Below, one piece after another: positions 36,121 to 44,866 of a DNA stretch of 64,000 nt. Numbering within the stretch: position 1 is the first letter of the stretch; every line of letters begins with the position of its first letter. The translations under genes were made by a program, and so were the position numbers. The DNA is from Fulvimarina sp. GTDB lineage: Bacteria; Pseudomonadota; Alphaproteobacteria; Rhizobiales; Rhizobiaceae. The DNA lies in contig PACL01000077.1 of NCBI GenBank assembly GCA_002700095.1, positions 10,791 through 74,790 on the forward strand, read 5' to 3'. Under the pieces are notes generated by a model. It saw nothing but the letters and a program-made list of their open reading frames with translations, was not told where the DNA came from and made no database searches.

Positions 36121-36757
36121 CGGCCGCGCGACCCTTTCCAGCGGTCGCAGGCCCAATCTGGTGGCGGCTTCTCGCCCGTTCAAGAGAGCGGCACGAGGAG
36201 ACAAGCAAGTTTTTGATAGTTGCTGGCGCGAGGCGGCAGACGCCGGCCGCCGGGCCTTGGCGCCGGCGGATGGACCCGCCGGATGAGCGCCGGGATCGTC
36301 CGGTACCCGGAGCCGAGCGGCGGGTGAGAAATACCTGAACGACAGATGAACACCGGCTTACGGCGGCATTCAGACGGGAATTGGCATTGTGAGCGTCATG
36401 GAGCGACGGGGTCGACAACCCAAGGAACCGGCCCCGCCCCTCCGCCGCCCGTCTTCGAACTTGCGTTCGGCGGTTTTGAAACGGTCGCAGTGTCCCGTCC
36501 CTTCCACTGTGGCCGCTCGACCGGGAGTCTTAAGACGGGGCTCCCGGTCACTTTTTTCCCGTGACTTCGTCAGCAGCATTCGTGAAGCGTTCTGCCGCTT
36601 CGGCCGCGCGAGCAGCTGCGAGGCGGCGCCGCAGCAGCGGCACCGTCACCAAGATTGACGATCGATTCGCGAAAATACCTCGCCCGATGACGCCAGACAC
36701 GAAAACGCCCGGCCCTCTTCCCTGCCAGTGCAGGCTCCTCGCCCGGCGCGGCTTCGA
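36121..36757. other. Intergenic region between hsp20 and LapA-domain gene
   Basis: This gap contains the hsp20 leader upstream portion, an orphan plus-strand terminator at 36519-36557, and on the minus strand a 34-codon frame (36652-36548, TTG or GTG start) ending in DEVTGKK that may or may not be translated. No other gene was recognised. Confidence 0.4.
36519..36557 (+). terminator. Orphan Rho-independent terminator
   Basis: GACCGGGAG (36519-36527) and CTCCCGGTC (36541-36549) form a perfect 9-bp stem followed by ACTTTTTT. No protein gene lies upstream on this strand back to the divergent hsp20, so it may end a small RNA. Confidence 0.75.
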
Positions 36758-37135
36758 TCAGGCGGCGCGGGCCACCGGCACCATCGCCCGCGAGGACGTT
36801 CCGCCGGCCGCCGCCGCCCGGTCTTCCTCCAGCATGCGGATGCGCTCTTCCCGCTTGGTGCTCTCGCGGTTCAGCCGTTCGATCTCGTGCTTGCGCTTGT
36901 AGGAGGCGCGGCGATGGTGGGCCTGGCTGAGGAAGGCGCCGACCCCGCCGAGGACCACGCCGACGAGGAGCGCGCAGAACAGGAGAAGCGACAGTGGCGC
37001 GTCGAAGGTCAGTTGCGGGATGGAGCCGAACGGATCGAGCGTGACCGGCACGTCGCCGCGATTGATCACCGTGAAGACGACGAGCACGACGGTGATCGGC
37101 AGGAGGATGAGAAGGGAAACGATTTTGGCGATCAT
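36758..37135 (-). CDS. LapA-domain (DUF1049) membrane protein
   Basis: A 125-residue inner-membrane protein. Two transmembrane helices (about 4-24 and 47-70) are followed by a basic, coiled-coil-like cytoplasmic tail (HHRRASYKRKHEIERLNRES). TVINRGDVPVTLDPFG between the helices is the recognisable LapA-domain segment. In Escherichia coli LapA/LapB regulate LPS assembly; here the domain protein follows ihfB, a conserved neighbourhood, but lacks a LapB gene next to it. The start at 37135 begins directly with MIAKIVSLLILLP; an upstream ATG at 37183 adds 16 polar residues. Function is inferred only from the domain. Confidence 0.83.
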   Translation of the reverse strand: MIAKIVSLLILLPITVVLVVFTVINRGDVPVTLDPFGSIPQLTFDAPLSLLLFCALLVGVVLGGVGAFLSQAHHRRASYKRKHEIERLNRESTKREERIRMLEEDRAAAAGGTSSRAMVPVARAA

Positions 37136-37278
37136 GGCTCTTCGTCCAGGCTCGTCGCAGGGCGCGACATGGGTCGACGCCATAAGATGGCAAAGTCGGG
37201 TGCGGCGTCAACGCACCCGCCGCCCGACGGATGCCGCGGGGGATGGCCGCGGGGCATGATAAGGGCGGCTGGGCGAGC

Positions 37279-37560
37279 CTATTTGCTGTTCAGCCGCTCG
37301 CGCAGTTCCTTGCCGGCCTTGAAGAACGGCACCCATTTCTCGTCGACCGACACGGCCTCGCCGGTCCGCGGGTTGCGGCCGGACCGGGGCGGCCGGTTCT
37401 TCACCGAAAACGCTCCGAAACCGCGCAGCTCGACACGGTTGGAATCGCACAGCGCCTCGGTGATTTCGTCGAAAATCGCGTTGACGATGGTCTCGACGTC
37501 ACGCTGGTAGAGATGCGGATTGCGGTTGGCGATCGCCTGAACCAGCTCTGACTTGATCAT
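37279..37560 (-). CDS. ihfB: Integration host factor beta subunit
   Basis: A 93-residue DNA-bending protein that pairs with IhfA and remodels DNA for replication, transcription and recombination. The N-terminal [17 protein letters not shown], central [11 protein letters not shown] and the DNA-intercalating arm region [15 protein letters not shown] with the conserved proline are present, and the C-terminus [13 protein letters not shown] is typical. ATG 37560 gives the family length; an upstream ATG at 37590 has no support. It lies 100 bp after sppA, a conserved order in Hyphomicrobiales. Confidence 0.95.
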   Translation of the reverse strand: MIKSELVQAIANRNPHLYQRDVETIVNAIFDEITEALCDSNRVELRGFGAFSVKNRPPRSGRNPRTGEAVSVDEKWVPFFKAGKELRERLNSK

Positions 37561-37661
37561 GCGCGTTGTCCCTCTGCAAACCGGTGCCACCGGGGTGGCC
37601 CTGGTGCCCCATCGGAAGTCCTAGCGGAAAGTCGGGAAATTTGACAGATATTTCCGTGGCT

Positions 37662-38645
37662 TCACTGAACGCTTGGATGGCTACTGAAAGGCTGCCAGAG
37701 CGACACGAGCCCGTCAAGCCGACCGGCCTTCATCATCAGGGCAGCCTCGATGCTGCCGGCCCGCGAATCGAGGCCGACGACGGAATAGACGAGCGACCGC
37801 ATCTCGCCGAGGATCGAGAATGAAGAGTCGTCCTCCGGCTTGCGCTCGACGAATTTCAACCCGGCCGGGATCTTCCTGTCCTGTTCGAGCCAGCGGCGGA
37901 CCACCTCCTCGCCGCCGAGTTCGTCGACGAGCTTGAGGTCGAGGCCCTGGTGGCCCGTGTAGATCGACCCGTCGGACAGCTGGCGTGCCGTCTCGATGGG
38001 GATCTTGCGGCGCTCCGCGACGAGACCCACGAACCAGTCGTAGGTATCCATCACCAGCCGCCGGATCATGTCTTCCGCGCCGGCCGGAGCCGGGCCGAAG
38101 GGCGACGGTTCGGCCTTCAGCGGCGAGGACTTGATGGCGTTGACCTCGACGCCGACCGTGTCGAGCAGCTTTTCGGCGTTCACATACTGGAAGATCACGC
38201 CGATCGACCCGACGATGGAGGTGCGCCGCGCGACGATGCGATCGGCGCCGGCCGCGATCATGTAGCCGGCGGAGGCGGCGAGCGTGCCTACCTCGGCGAC
38301 CACCGGCTTCTTCTCGGCGATGGCGCGGACAGCCTGGTAGATCGATTCCCCGCCGACGGTGGTTCCGCCGGGCGAGTCGATCCGCAGCACCACCGCCTTG
38401 ACGGCGTCCTCGTCCTTCAGCTTGTCGAGTAGATCGAGCAGCTTGCGGTCCTCGAGGATCATGCCCTCGATGGAGACGCGGGCGATCTGATCCGACAGCC
38501 GGCTGCCAAGGGCCTGCGGATAGCCGAGCAGGAAGGGTGCGGCAATCAGCGCCACCACGGCGATCGCAACCGCGGTGATGCGCCAGAAGCTCAGCCTCCG
38601 TCGCAGCCGGCGACGGTCGATCATCTCTGCCGCGACATTGACCAT
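37662..38645 (-). CDS. sppA: Signal peptide peptidase SppA (short form)
   Basis: A 327-residue membrane-anchored serine protease that degrades cleaved signal peptides. One transmembrane helix (about 22-42) precedes the catalytic domain. The Ser/Lys dyad is recognisable: Ser125 in GTLAASAGYMIA and Lys177 in SSPLKAEP, 52 residues apart, the same spacing as in Bacillus subtilis SppA. The oxyanion and substrate region is RIDSPGGTTVGGE. This is the single-domain 36K type rather than the doubled Escherichia coli form. AGGACGGGA precedes ATG 38645; ATG at residue 8 is possible. It is divergent from lptC. Confidence 0.93.
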   Translation of the reverse strand: MVNVAAEMIDRRRLRRRLSFWRITAVAIAVVALIAAPFLLGYPQALGSRLSDQIARVSIEGMILEDRKLLDLLDKLKDEDAVKAVVLRIDSPGGTTVGGESIYQAVRAIAEKKPVVAEVGTLAASAGYMIAAGADRIVARRTSIVGSIGVIFQYVNAEKLLDTVGVEVNAIKSSPLKAEPSPFGPAPAGAEDMIRRLVMDTYDWFVGLVAERRKIPIETARQLSDGSIYTGHQGLDLKLVDELGGEEVVRRWLEQDRKIPAGLKFVERKPEDDSSFSILGEMRSLVYSVVGLDSRAGSIEAALMMKAGRLDGLVSLWQPFSSHPSVQ

Positions 38646-39163
38646 TGTCTATCCCGTCCTATCAATCGTCTCGCGTCGGCTGGTGCGACGCGCCTTGCGG
38701 CCGGGGGCGCGAAGAACGCCCCGGCGCTTCGAAATCTTCCGGCCGGACGCACCATCGACCGAATGCCCATCCGGGGCCGGGCCGATGGCGCTTCCGGAAC
38801 ATGTCCGGCGAGGCTCCCGCAATCGCGTGTCGCTGTCGTGACCGGACCTCGGCCATTCGGTCGATGGAGCGCTCCGCGGCGCCATCGGAGCAGATTTGTT
38901 CACCTGACACGTGGTATAGCGACGGTGCGCGCGGATGCCTCGCGTGCCAGTAACGAAAACCGCGGTGGCTGTGAAGCCGCGAACCCGGCGCTGTGGCGGG
39001 ACGCGGTTCATTCACCACGCCGGCCGGCGACGTCTCGACGAAGCGTGATCGGTTGTCGTAAAACGCCGGCATTGATGATACAAGGCGCCGCCTTTAGATA
39101 ATCCACGAGTCTCCGCAAGACAGCCGGCTTTGCTGGCAAGCCCGGTTCCGATGAGGGGTTTCC
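38646..39163. other. Divergent intergenic region sppA/lptC
   Basis: This 518-base gap holds the putative lptC promoter (39053-39081) and presumably the sppA promoter. A second A/T-richer patch with GGTATAGC lies near 38915. I saw no gene. Confidence 0.4.
39053..39081 (+). promoter_or_regulatory. Possible promoter of the lpt operon
   Basis: TTGTCG (39053-39058) and TGATAC (39076-39081) are separated by 17 bases, about 80 bases before the lptC start. The match is fair but not strong. Confidence 0.4.
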
Positions 39164-39868
39164 TTGACATTCCAGACGGTTGATCTCGACCCACGACCGA
39201 TGGGCGCCACTCGCTCCATGGCGAGTTCGGACCGCCGGCAGGCGGAGTTCGCCCGTGCGGCCAGGCATTCGCGCGTGGTGCGGGCGCTCAAGATCGGCCT
39301 GCCGGTCCTCGCGGCGGTGATCCTGGTCGCCGGAGCCGTGCTGCTCTGGCTGGCCCGCAGCGTGACCGATGACGTCTCGATCACCAGCGCCTCGATCGAC
39401 GACGGCAGCGTCGTGATGCAGGACCCGCGCATGTCCGGCGTCGACAGCAAGAACCGGCCGTACCAGCTGATCGCCCAGCGCGCGGTGCAGTCCCTCGACG
39501 GCGGCGGCATCAGCCTCGACGCCATCGAGGCGAAGGTGTCGATCGACGAGGACGCCACCGCCGACATCCGGGCCGACGCTGGTTATTACGACGCGACCGC
39601 CGGCATCCTGCAGCTGACGAAGGGCATCTCGGTGGATACGACCAACGGCGTCTCGGTCAAGCTGGCCGGCGCCGACATCGACCTTACGTCCGGTACCATG
39701 AACGGCAAGGGTCCCGTCCTGATCAAGTCGGGCACCCAGACGATCCAGTCGCAAAGCCTGACGGTCTCCGACAGCGGCAAGATGCTGTCCTTCGGCGGCC
39801 GCGTGAAGATGCTGATCAACCCCGCCTCGCTGAAGAGCGAGACTTCTGCCTTCCAGCCGAAAGAGTGA
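39164..39868 (+). CDS. lptC: LPS export protein LptC
   Basis: A 234-residue bitopic inner-membrane protein that passes LPS from LptBFG to LptA. A single transmembrane helix (about 43-64) follows a cytoplasmic basic segment. The periplasmic part is a beta-jellyroll with the family pattern DGSVVMQDPRMSGVDSKNR and ADAGYYDATAGILQLTKG. The start shown is TTG with GAGGGG five bases upstream; ATGs at 39200 and 39218 lack a site but would still keep the helix. It begins the operon with lptA (6-bp gap) and lptB. Confidence 0.88.
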   Translation: MTFQTVDLDPRPMGATRSMASSDRRQAEFARAARHSRVVRALKIGLPVLAAVILVAGAVLLWLARSVTDDVSITSASIDDGSVVMQDPRMSGVDSKNRPYQLIAQRAVQSLDGGGISLDAIEAKVSIDEDATADIRADAGYYDATAGILQLTKGISVDTTNGVSVKLAGADIDLTSGTMNGKGPVLIKSGTQTIQSQSLTVSDSGKMLSFGGRVKMLINPASLKSETSAFQPKE

Positions 39869-39874
39869 CGGAGC

Positions 39875-40501
39875 ATGAGCTCTCAGATTTTCCGCATCAA
39901 AGCCGCCTGCCTGGCGTTTCTGCTCGTGTCGAGCGGGGTGGCCGTGGCGCAAAGCAGCGGAGACGCGAGGCAGACCTTCACCGGGCTGCAGCTGCGCGGC
40001 GACCAGCCGATCGCCATCGAGGCGAACCAGCTGGACGTCGACGACCGCAACACCGTCGCCACCTTCACCGGGAACGTTTCCGTGAAGCAGGGTGACGTGC
40101 AGCTGAGCTCCGGCAAGCTGATCGTGTACTACCGGCGCGACGGCAAGTCCGGCAGCGGCACGGGCAACGCCGAACCCGCCTCGGCGCCGGGCACGCTGCC
40201 CGGCGGCTCCAGCCAGATCGAACGGCTGGAAGCGACGAACAACGTCTATGTGAAATCCGCCGATCAGGTCGCCACAGCCAACCAGGCCAACTTCGAGATG
40301 TCGAAGAAGCTGGTGACGCTGACCGGCAACGTCGTCCTGACCCAGGGCGAGAACGTTGCCGAGGGCTGCCGCCTGACGATCAGCATGGACACGGGCGTCG
40401 CCCGGCTCGAAAGCCAGAGCTGCGGCAAGAACACTGGCGGGCGTGTTCGCCTGATGCTGACCCCCGGCCAGAGCGGTTCGGGCCAGGGCTCCGGCCGCTA
40501 G
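39875..40501 (+). CDS. lptA: LPS transport periplasmic protein LptA
   Basis: A 208-residue OstA-family protein that forms the periplasmic bridge for LPS. The signal peptide (1-26) ends VAVAQ. The beta-jellyroll (about 42-185) contains PIAIEANQLDVDDRNTVATF, TGNVSVKQGDVQLSSGKLIV and LTGNVVLTQGENVAEGCRL. A Gly/Ser-rich insertion (about 92-112, SGSGTGNAEPASAPG) and a Gly/Ser-rich tail are lineage-specific. Two cysteines near the C-terminus (AEGCRL, ESQSCGK) could form a disulfide. It is 13 bp before lptB. Confidence 0.93.
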   Translation: MSSQIFRIKAACLAFLLVSSGVAVAQSSGDARQTFTGLQLRGDQPIAIEANQLDVDDRNTVATFTGNVSVKQGDVQLSSGKLIVYYRRDGKSGSGTGNAEPASAPGTLPGGSSQIERLEATNNVYVKSADQVATANQANFEMSKKLVTLTGNVVLTQGENVAEGCRLTISMDTGVARLESQSCGKNTGGRVRLMLTPGQSGSGQGSGR

Positions 40502-40514
40502 AAGGGGCCGAGGC

Positions 40515-41288
40515 GTGAATGTGCAGTCGCATCCCGAACGCGCGGCGTCGAGCGAGGGTCGTCTCGAGGGAACCCTGATCGCCCAGGGACTTTCGAAGAC
40601 CTATCGCGGCCGACGGGTGGTCGACGACGTCGGGCTGGTGGTGCGCCGCGGCGAGGCGGTCGGGCTGCTCGGCCCGAACGGTGCCGGCAAGACGACCTGC
40701 TTCTACATGATCACCGGGCTCGTCCCGGTGGATTCCGGCCGGATCGGGCTCGACGGCCACGACATCACACGGGTGCCGATGTATCGGCGCGCCCGGCTCG
40801 GCATCGGCTACCTGCCCCAGGAGGCCTCGATCTTTCGCGGCCTGTCGGTGGAGGACAACATCCGCGCCGTGCTCGAGGTGACGCAGCCCGACCGCAAGGC
40901 CCGGGAGGTCGAGCTCGACGAGCTGCTCGAGGAATTCCACATCCCGCATCTGCGCAAGCAGCCCTCGACGTCGCTCTCCGGCGGCGAGAGGCGGCGTTGC
41001 GAGATCGCCCGGGCGCTGGCCTCGCGGCCGACCTTCATGCTGCTCGACGAGCCCTTCGCCGGCGTCGATCCGATTGCCGTCGCCGACATCCAGGGGCTGG
41101 TGCGCCACCTGACGGCGCGCGGCATCGGCGTGCTCATCACCGACCACAACGTCCGCGAGACGCTCGGCCTCATCGACCGCGCCTACATCATGCATGCCGG
41201 CTCGGTGCTGACCCATGGCAGCCCCCAGGCGATCGTCGACAATCCCGACGTGCGCCGGCTGTATCTCGGCGACCAGTTCCACTTCTAG
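40515..41288 (+). CDS. lptB: LPS export ABC transporter ATP-binding protein LptB
   Basis: A 257-residue ABC ATPase that powers LPS extraction with LptFG. Walker A is GPNGAGKTTCFYMITG, the Q-loop is GYLPQEASIFRGLSVEDN, the signature is LSGGERRRCEIARAL, Walker B is FMLLDEPFAGVDPIAV and the switch histidine is in LITDHNVRETL. These are LptB-specific forms rather than generic ABC. The start is GTG 40515 with GGGGCCGAGG before it; the first 22 residues are lineage-specific. It follows lptA closely and precedes rpoN after 353 bp, a conserved order. Confidence 0.96.
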   Translation: MNVQSHPERAASSEGRLEGTLIAQGLSKTYRGRRVVDDVGLVVRRGEAVGLLGPNGAGKTTCFYMITGLVPVDSGRIGLDGHDITRVPMYRRARLGIGYLPQEASIFRGLSVEDNIRAVLEVTQPDRKAREVELDELLEEFHIPHLRKQPSTSLSGGERRRCEIARALASRPTFMLLDEPFAGVDPIAVADIQGLVRHLTARGIGVLITDHNVRETLGLIDRAYIMHAGSVLTHGSPQAIVDNPDVRRLYLGDQFHF

Positions 41289-41641
41289 CGGGCGGGCCCG
41301 CCGTTCGACGGGCGGTTCCCCGGCGGACTCACCGGCGGCGGATGCTCGCCGGGGTGCGTGGCCGTGCCGCCTCCCCCCGATCCGCCCTCTCGCCGCCACC
41401 ACCGGCGGCCGGGGAGGTTTCGGCGGGGCCGCACGACGATGGCGACGTCGGCGTCCGGGGCTGCGACGTTGCGCCGGTCCACATGGACGATTGACAACCT
41501 GTCGCATGACTCGCTTTGATGACGGCTGTGCGGATCGGGAGGGGTAACGCGCGGCTAGTCTCCCGGCCGTTGCATCGTCGCCGCGTGACATTGGCATGAC
41601 GCCACGTCGCGCCGGGTCCACCGCGAATTCGATCGGCGTAA
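41289..41641. other. Intergenic region lptB-rpoN
   Basis: This 353-base gap presumably carries the rpoN promoter. It is GC-rich with many short inverted repeats and no convincing -35/-10 pair, sigma-54 site, or gene. Confidence 0.4.
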
Positions 41642-43075
41642 ATGGCATTATCCGCTAAGCTGCAGATCAGACAGTCACAGTCGCTGGTGATGACGCCCCA
41701 GCTGCTTCAGTCCATCCGTCTCCTGCAGTACAGCAACACCGAGCTGCAGGCCTTCGTCGACAGCCAGATGGAGTGCAATCCGCTGCTGGCGCAGGGTGCG
41801 GCAGCGGGCTCGGACGGGTCTCTCCCAGTGGCCGACGGGGCGTCGCGCGCGGCCGGTGGGCAGAGCGCCGCCACCACGTCGCCGGGCGGCCCTGCGCCCG
41901 CAGCCGCCGCGCGACGCACGGCCTCGCGCGGGCCGTCGGGAGACGGCGACTACAGCATCGACGATCTCGCCGACCGCCACATCTCGCTGCACGGCCACGC
42001 CATGAAGGAGGTCGCGGACATCCTCGGCGGCGGGACCGGCCGCAAGGTCGGCGAGGCGCTGGTGGAGCATCTCGACGAGAGCGGCTACATCCGCGTGTCG
42101 GCGGAGACCGTGGCGGCCGGTCTCGGCCTGCGCACCGGCCTCGTCGAGGACATCCTCACCCGCCTGCAGGCGGAGGTCACGCCGGCCGGCCTGTTCGCCC
42201 GCGACCTCGCCGAATGCCTGACCCTGCAGCTGAAGCGGCAGAACCGCTTCGACCCGGTGATCGGCATCGTCCTGAAGAATCTCGACCTTCTGGCGCGGCG
42301 CGACTTCTCGGCCCTGCGGCGCCTGACCGGCGAGGACGAGGCGGAGCTGATGGAGATCCTCGCCGAGATCCGCGGTCTCGATCCCAAGCCCGGCCATGCC
42401 TTCGACCACGACGGCTCGGAGGCCATCGTGCCGGACGTCTTCGTCACCGAGGCGGCGGATGGCGGCTGGCGGGTGGAGCTCAATCCGGACGCCCTGCCGA
42501 GGGTCATCGTCGACAACACGTACCTCGCCGCCGTGCGCGGCGGCGCGCTCACCGACGCGGACGTCGCCTTCCTCGGCGAGTGCCAGCAGTCGGCCAACTG
42601 GCTGGTGCGCTCCCTCGACCAGCGGGCCCGCACGATCCTGAAGGTCGCGACCGAGATCGTCCGCCGCCAGGACGGCTTCCTGACCCGCGGCGTCGGCGGC
42701 CTGCGGCCGATGACGCTGATGTCGGTTGCCGAGGCGATCGGCATGCACGAATCGACGGTCAGCCGGGTGACCTCGACGAAGTACATCGCGACGCCGCGCG
42801 GTACCTTCGAGATGCGGTTCTTCTTCACCGTGGCGATCGCGTCGGCCGACGGCGGCGATCCCCATTCGGCCGAGAGCGTCAAGCACCGCATCAAGATCCT
42901 GATCGATGCCGAGAGCGTCGGCAACGTGATGTCCGACGACGACATCGCCGCCATCCTGAAGAAGGAGGGCATCGACCTCGCCCGCCGCACCGTGGCGAAA
43001 TATCGCGAATCCCTCGGCATCGCCTCCTCGATCCAGCGCCGGCGCGAAATGAATGCCCGCAAGCTCGCCTCCTGA
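41642..43075 (+). CDS. rpoN: RNA polymerase sigma-54 factor
   Basis: A 477-residue sigma factor that directs RNA polymerase to -24/-12 promoters and needs an AAA+ activator. Region I is LQIRQSQSLVMTPQLLQSIR with an aromatic/Gln-rich character. A variable Gly/Ala/Ser-rich linker follows (about 50-95). The core-binding domain and the helix-turn-helix (about 360-385, SVAEAIGMHESTVSRVTSTK) are present, and the diagnostic RpoN box ARRTVAKYRE is at about 447-456. It sits between lptB and hpf/ptsN, the standard arrangement. Confidence 0.96.
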   Translation: MALSAKLQIRQSQSLVMTPQLLQSIRLLQYSNTELQAFVDSQMECNPLLAQGAAAGSDGSLPVADGASRAAGGQSAATTSPGGPAPAAAARRTASRGPSGDGDYSIDDLADRHISLHGHAMKEVADILGGGTGRKVGEALVEHLDESGYIRVSAETVAAGLGLRTGLVEDILTRLQAEVTPAGLFARDLAECLTLQLKRQNRFDPVIGIVLKNLDLLARRDFSALRRLTGEDEAELMEILAEIRGLDPKPGHAFDHDGSEAIVPDVFVTEAADGGWRVELNPDALPRVIVDNTYLAAVRGGALTDADVAFLGECQQSANWLVRSLDQRARTILKVATEIVRRQDGFLTRGVGGLRPMTLMSVAEAIGMHESTVSRVTSTKYIATPRGTFEMRFFFTVAIASADGGDPHSAESVKHRIKILIDAESVGNVMSDDDIAAILKKEGIDLARRTVAKYRESLGIASSIQRRREMNARKLAS

Positions 43076-43517
43076 GGATGCCCGCTCGCAATGTCCCGTG
43101 CGGCCCGGCTTTGCCGGCGCTTCGGGCGGTGCATCCATTGCGAAGTCGGGGCCGGTATCTACTTGTGTCAAAAGGCAGGTCGCGTTGACAGGGGCGGACG
43201 ACGTTCCTAGAAGGCGCCACCTTGCCGGATGCGCGGCGATGCCGCGCCGGGGGCCCGGCAAGCGCACAGGCAGTGCGGCGGACGAGCCCCTTGCGACGAC
43301 GTCGGACGGGAGAGCCGCAGGGCCTTTTCGCCCGTGGAGAAGAAGCGAGGAACCGGAGTGCCGGGGGAGTTCGTTCCCGAGGCCGGCGCTCCCGAAGCAT
43401 GACGACGGACGGCCGCGGCGGCCGTAGTTGTTGCGGCATGCGAGAAACGAAGGTTTGGGGCAGGACCGTCGGCGTAGCGTCGGCAAGGTCCGGCTCCGGG
43501 CAACAAGGAGAAGTCGA
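43076..43517 (+). other. Long leader region before hpf
   Basis: A 442-base gap. A good promoter lies at 43185-43213; the RNA from it would have a leader of about 300 bases before hpf. The leader contains GC-rich segments but no recognised RNA family or open reading frame of note. Confidence 0.45.
43185..43213 (+). promoter_or_regulatory. Putative housekeeping promoter upstream of hpf
   Basis: TTGACA (43185-43190) and TAGAAG (43208-43213) are separated by 17 bases. It faces hpf and ptsN and lies after the rpoN stop. Confidence 0.65.
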
Positions 43518-44090
43518 ATGGCCTTGCGCGTATCGGGAAAGCATATGGACGTGGGCGAAGCGTTCCGCATCCGGATCGAGGAGCGCCTCGGCGAAGCGGT
43601 CGACAAGTATTTCGACGGCAATTTCTCCGGCACGGTCGTCGTCTCGAAGGAAGGCAGCAGCCGCTTTGCCACCGACTGCACGCTGCATCTCGACACCGGC
43701 GTCGTCTTCCAGGCGGCGGGCGAGGCGCATGATCCCGACGTGAGCTTCGCCGAGGCCGCCGAGCGCATCGAGAAGCGGCTGCGCCGCTACAAGCGCCGCC
43801 TCAAGGACCACCAGAACAACAGCCACCGCGAGATGGCCTATCAGGTCATGGCGGCGATCCCCGACGAAGCCGAGGAAGTTCCTGTCGACTACGCGCCGGC
43901 GATCATCGCCGAGATGACGCTGGCCGTGGGCACCCATTCGGTTGCCGGTGCCGTGATGGAACTGGACCGCCAGGACAGCCCTTTCGTCCTGTTCAGAAAC
44001 GTCAATTCCGGCGACCTGAACATCGTTTTCCGCCGTGCCGATGGCAATTACGGCTGGGTCGACCCCTCGAACTACTCGCGGGAATCGTAA
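43518..44090 (+). CDS. hpf: Ribosome hibernation promoting factor, long form
   Basis: A 190-residue long HPF that dimerises 70S ribosomes in stationary phase. The N-terminal S30AE domain (about 1-105, MALRVSGKHMDVGEAFRIRI and FAEAAERIEKRLRRYKRRL) binds the decoding region. The C-terminal dimerisation domain (about 132-190) ends with NVNSGDLNIVFRRADGNYGW. AAGGAG eight bases before ATG 43518 fixes the start. It is cotranscribed with ptsN, 59 bp downstream, and follows rpoN as in most proteobacteria. Confidence 0.95.
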   Translation: MALRVSGKHMDVGEAFRIRIEERLGEAVDKYFDGNFSGTVVVSKEGSSRFATDCTLHLDTGVVFQAAGEAHDPDVSFAEAAERIEKRLRRYKRRLKDHQNNSHREMAYQVMAAIPDEAEEVPVDYAPAIIAEMTLAVGTHSVAGAVMELDRQDSPFVLFRNVNSGDLNIVFRRADGNYGWVDPSNYSRES

Positions 44091-44149
44091 CGGCGCGATA
44101 AGCTCCGCGCGGTAGGATGACGTGCCCGAAATGAGAAGGCAGGCTCTCG

Positions 44150-44614
44150 ATGGATGTCGATACTCTGATTGACCCCGGCGCGATCCTGCCCGATCTCAGA
44201 GCGAATTCCAAAAAGCAGGTGTTGCAGGAGCTGGCCGCAAAGGCCGCCGAGCTCACCGGACTTGCGGAACGCGAAATCTTCGAAACGGTGCTGGCGCGCG
44301 AGAAGCTCGGCTCCACCGGGGTCGGCAACGGCATCGCCATTCCGCATGGCAAGCTTGCCGATCTCGGCGGGATCGTCGGCGTCTTCGCGCGCCTGACGCG
44401 GCCGGTGGAGTTCGATTCTCTCGACGACCAGCCGGTCGACATCGTGTTCCTGCTTCTGGCCCCGCAGGGCTCGGGCGCGGACCACCTGAAGGCCCTCTCC
44501 AAGGTCGCGCGGCTGCTGCGCAACCGCAAGATCGTCGAGGAGATCCGCGAGACCCGCGATGCCCACGCGATCTACGCGCTGATGACCAACGCCATGGCGC
44601 AGAACGCCGCCTGA
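44150..44614 (+). CDS. ptsN: PTS IIA-like nitrogen regulatory protein PtsN
   Basis: A 154-residue EIIA-Ntr of the nitrogen phosphotransferase system. The phosphorylated histidine is H66 in GIAIPHGKL, with the second conserved region VDIVFLLLAPQGSGADHL. It receives phosphate from PtsP/PtsO and regulates potassium transport and nitrogen or stress responses by protein contact. Its position after rpoN and hpf is conserved. The start at 44150 lies after GGCAGGCTCTCG, a modest site. It is the last intact gene of this block; a type VI secretion remnant begins 250 bp later. Confidence 0.95.
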   Translation: MDVDTLIDPGAILPDLRANSKKQVLQELAAKAAELTGLAEREIFETVLAREKLGSTGVGNGIAIPHGKLADLGGIVGVFARLTRPVEFDSLDDQPVDIVFLLLAPQGSGADHLKALSKVARLLRNRKIVEEIRETRDAHAIYALMTNAMAQNAA

Positions 44615-44866
44615 CCGGCCGGTAGCACTCCCCCTTCTCCCCCTCGCTTTCCCGTCGTTCGGGCCGCCCGTGATACCGGCGGCAGGCTTCTGCATGGCTG
44701 TCATATCCACCATTCCGAGCGACAGTCTCATTTCTGCACATACAGGTTGTTGATCGCACGCGATCTTTGCTAGGCTGCGCCGGTCGGACAGCCATTGCGT
44801 CGCTTCTCGGGGCAAGTGGATGAAGCCGGCGAGGCAACGTCGCTTCTCATCCCGGGAAAGGGATCG

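Noticed and set aside
36548-36652. Possible 34-codon minus-strand gene downstream of the LapA-domain gene
   Set aside because: It only has TTG or GTG starts without a clear ribosome site. The Ala/Arg-rich composition is typical of chance frames in this genome.
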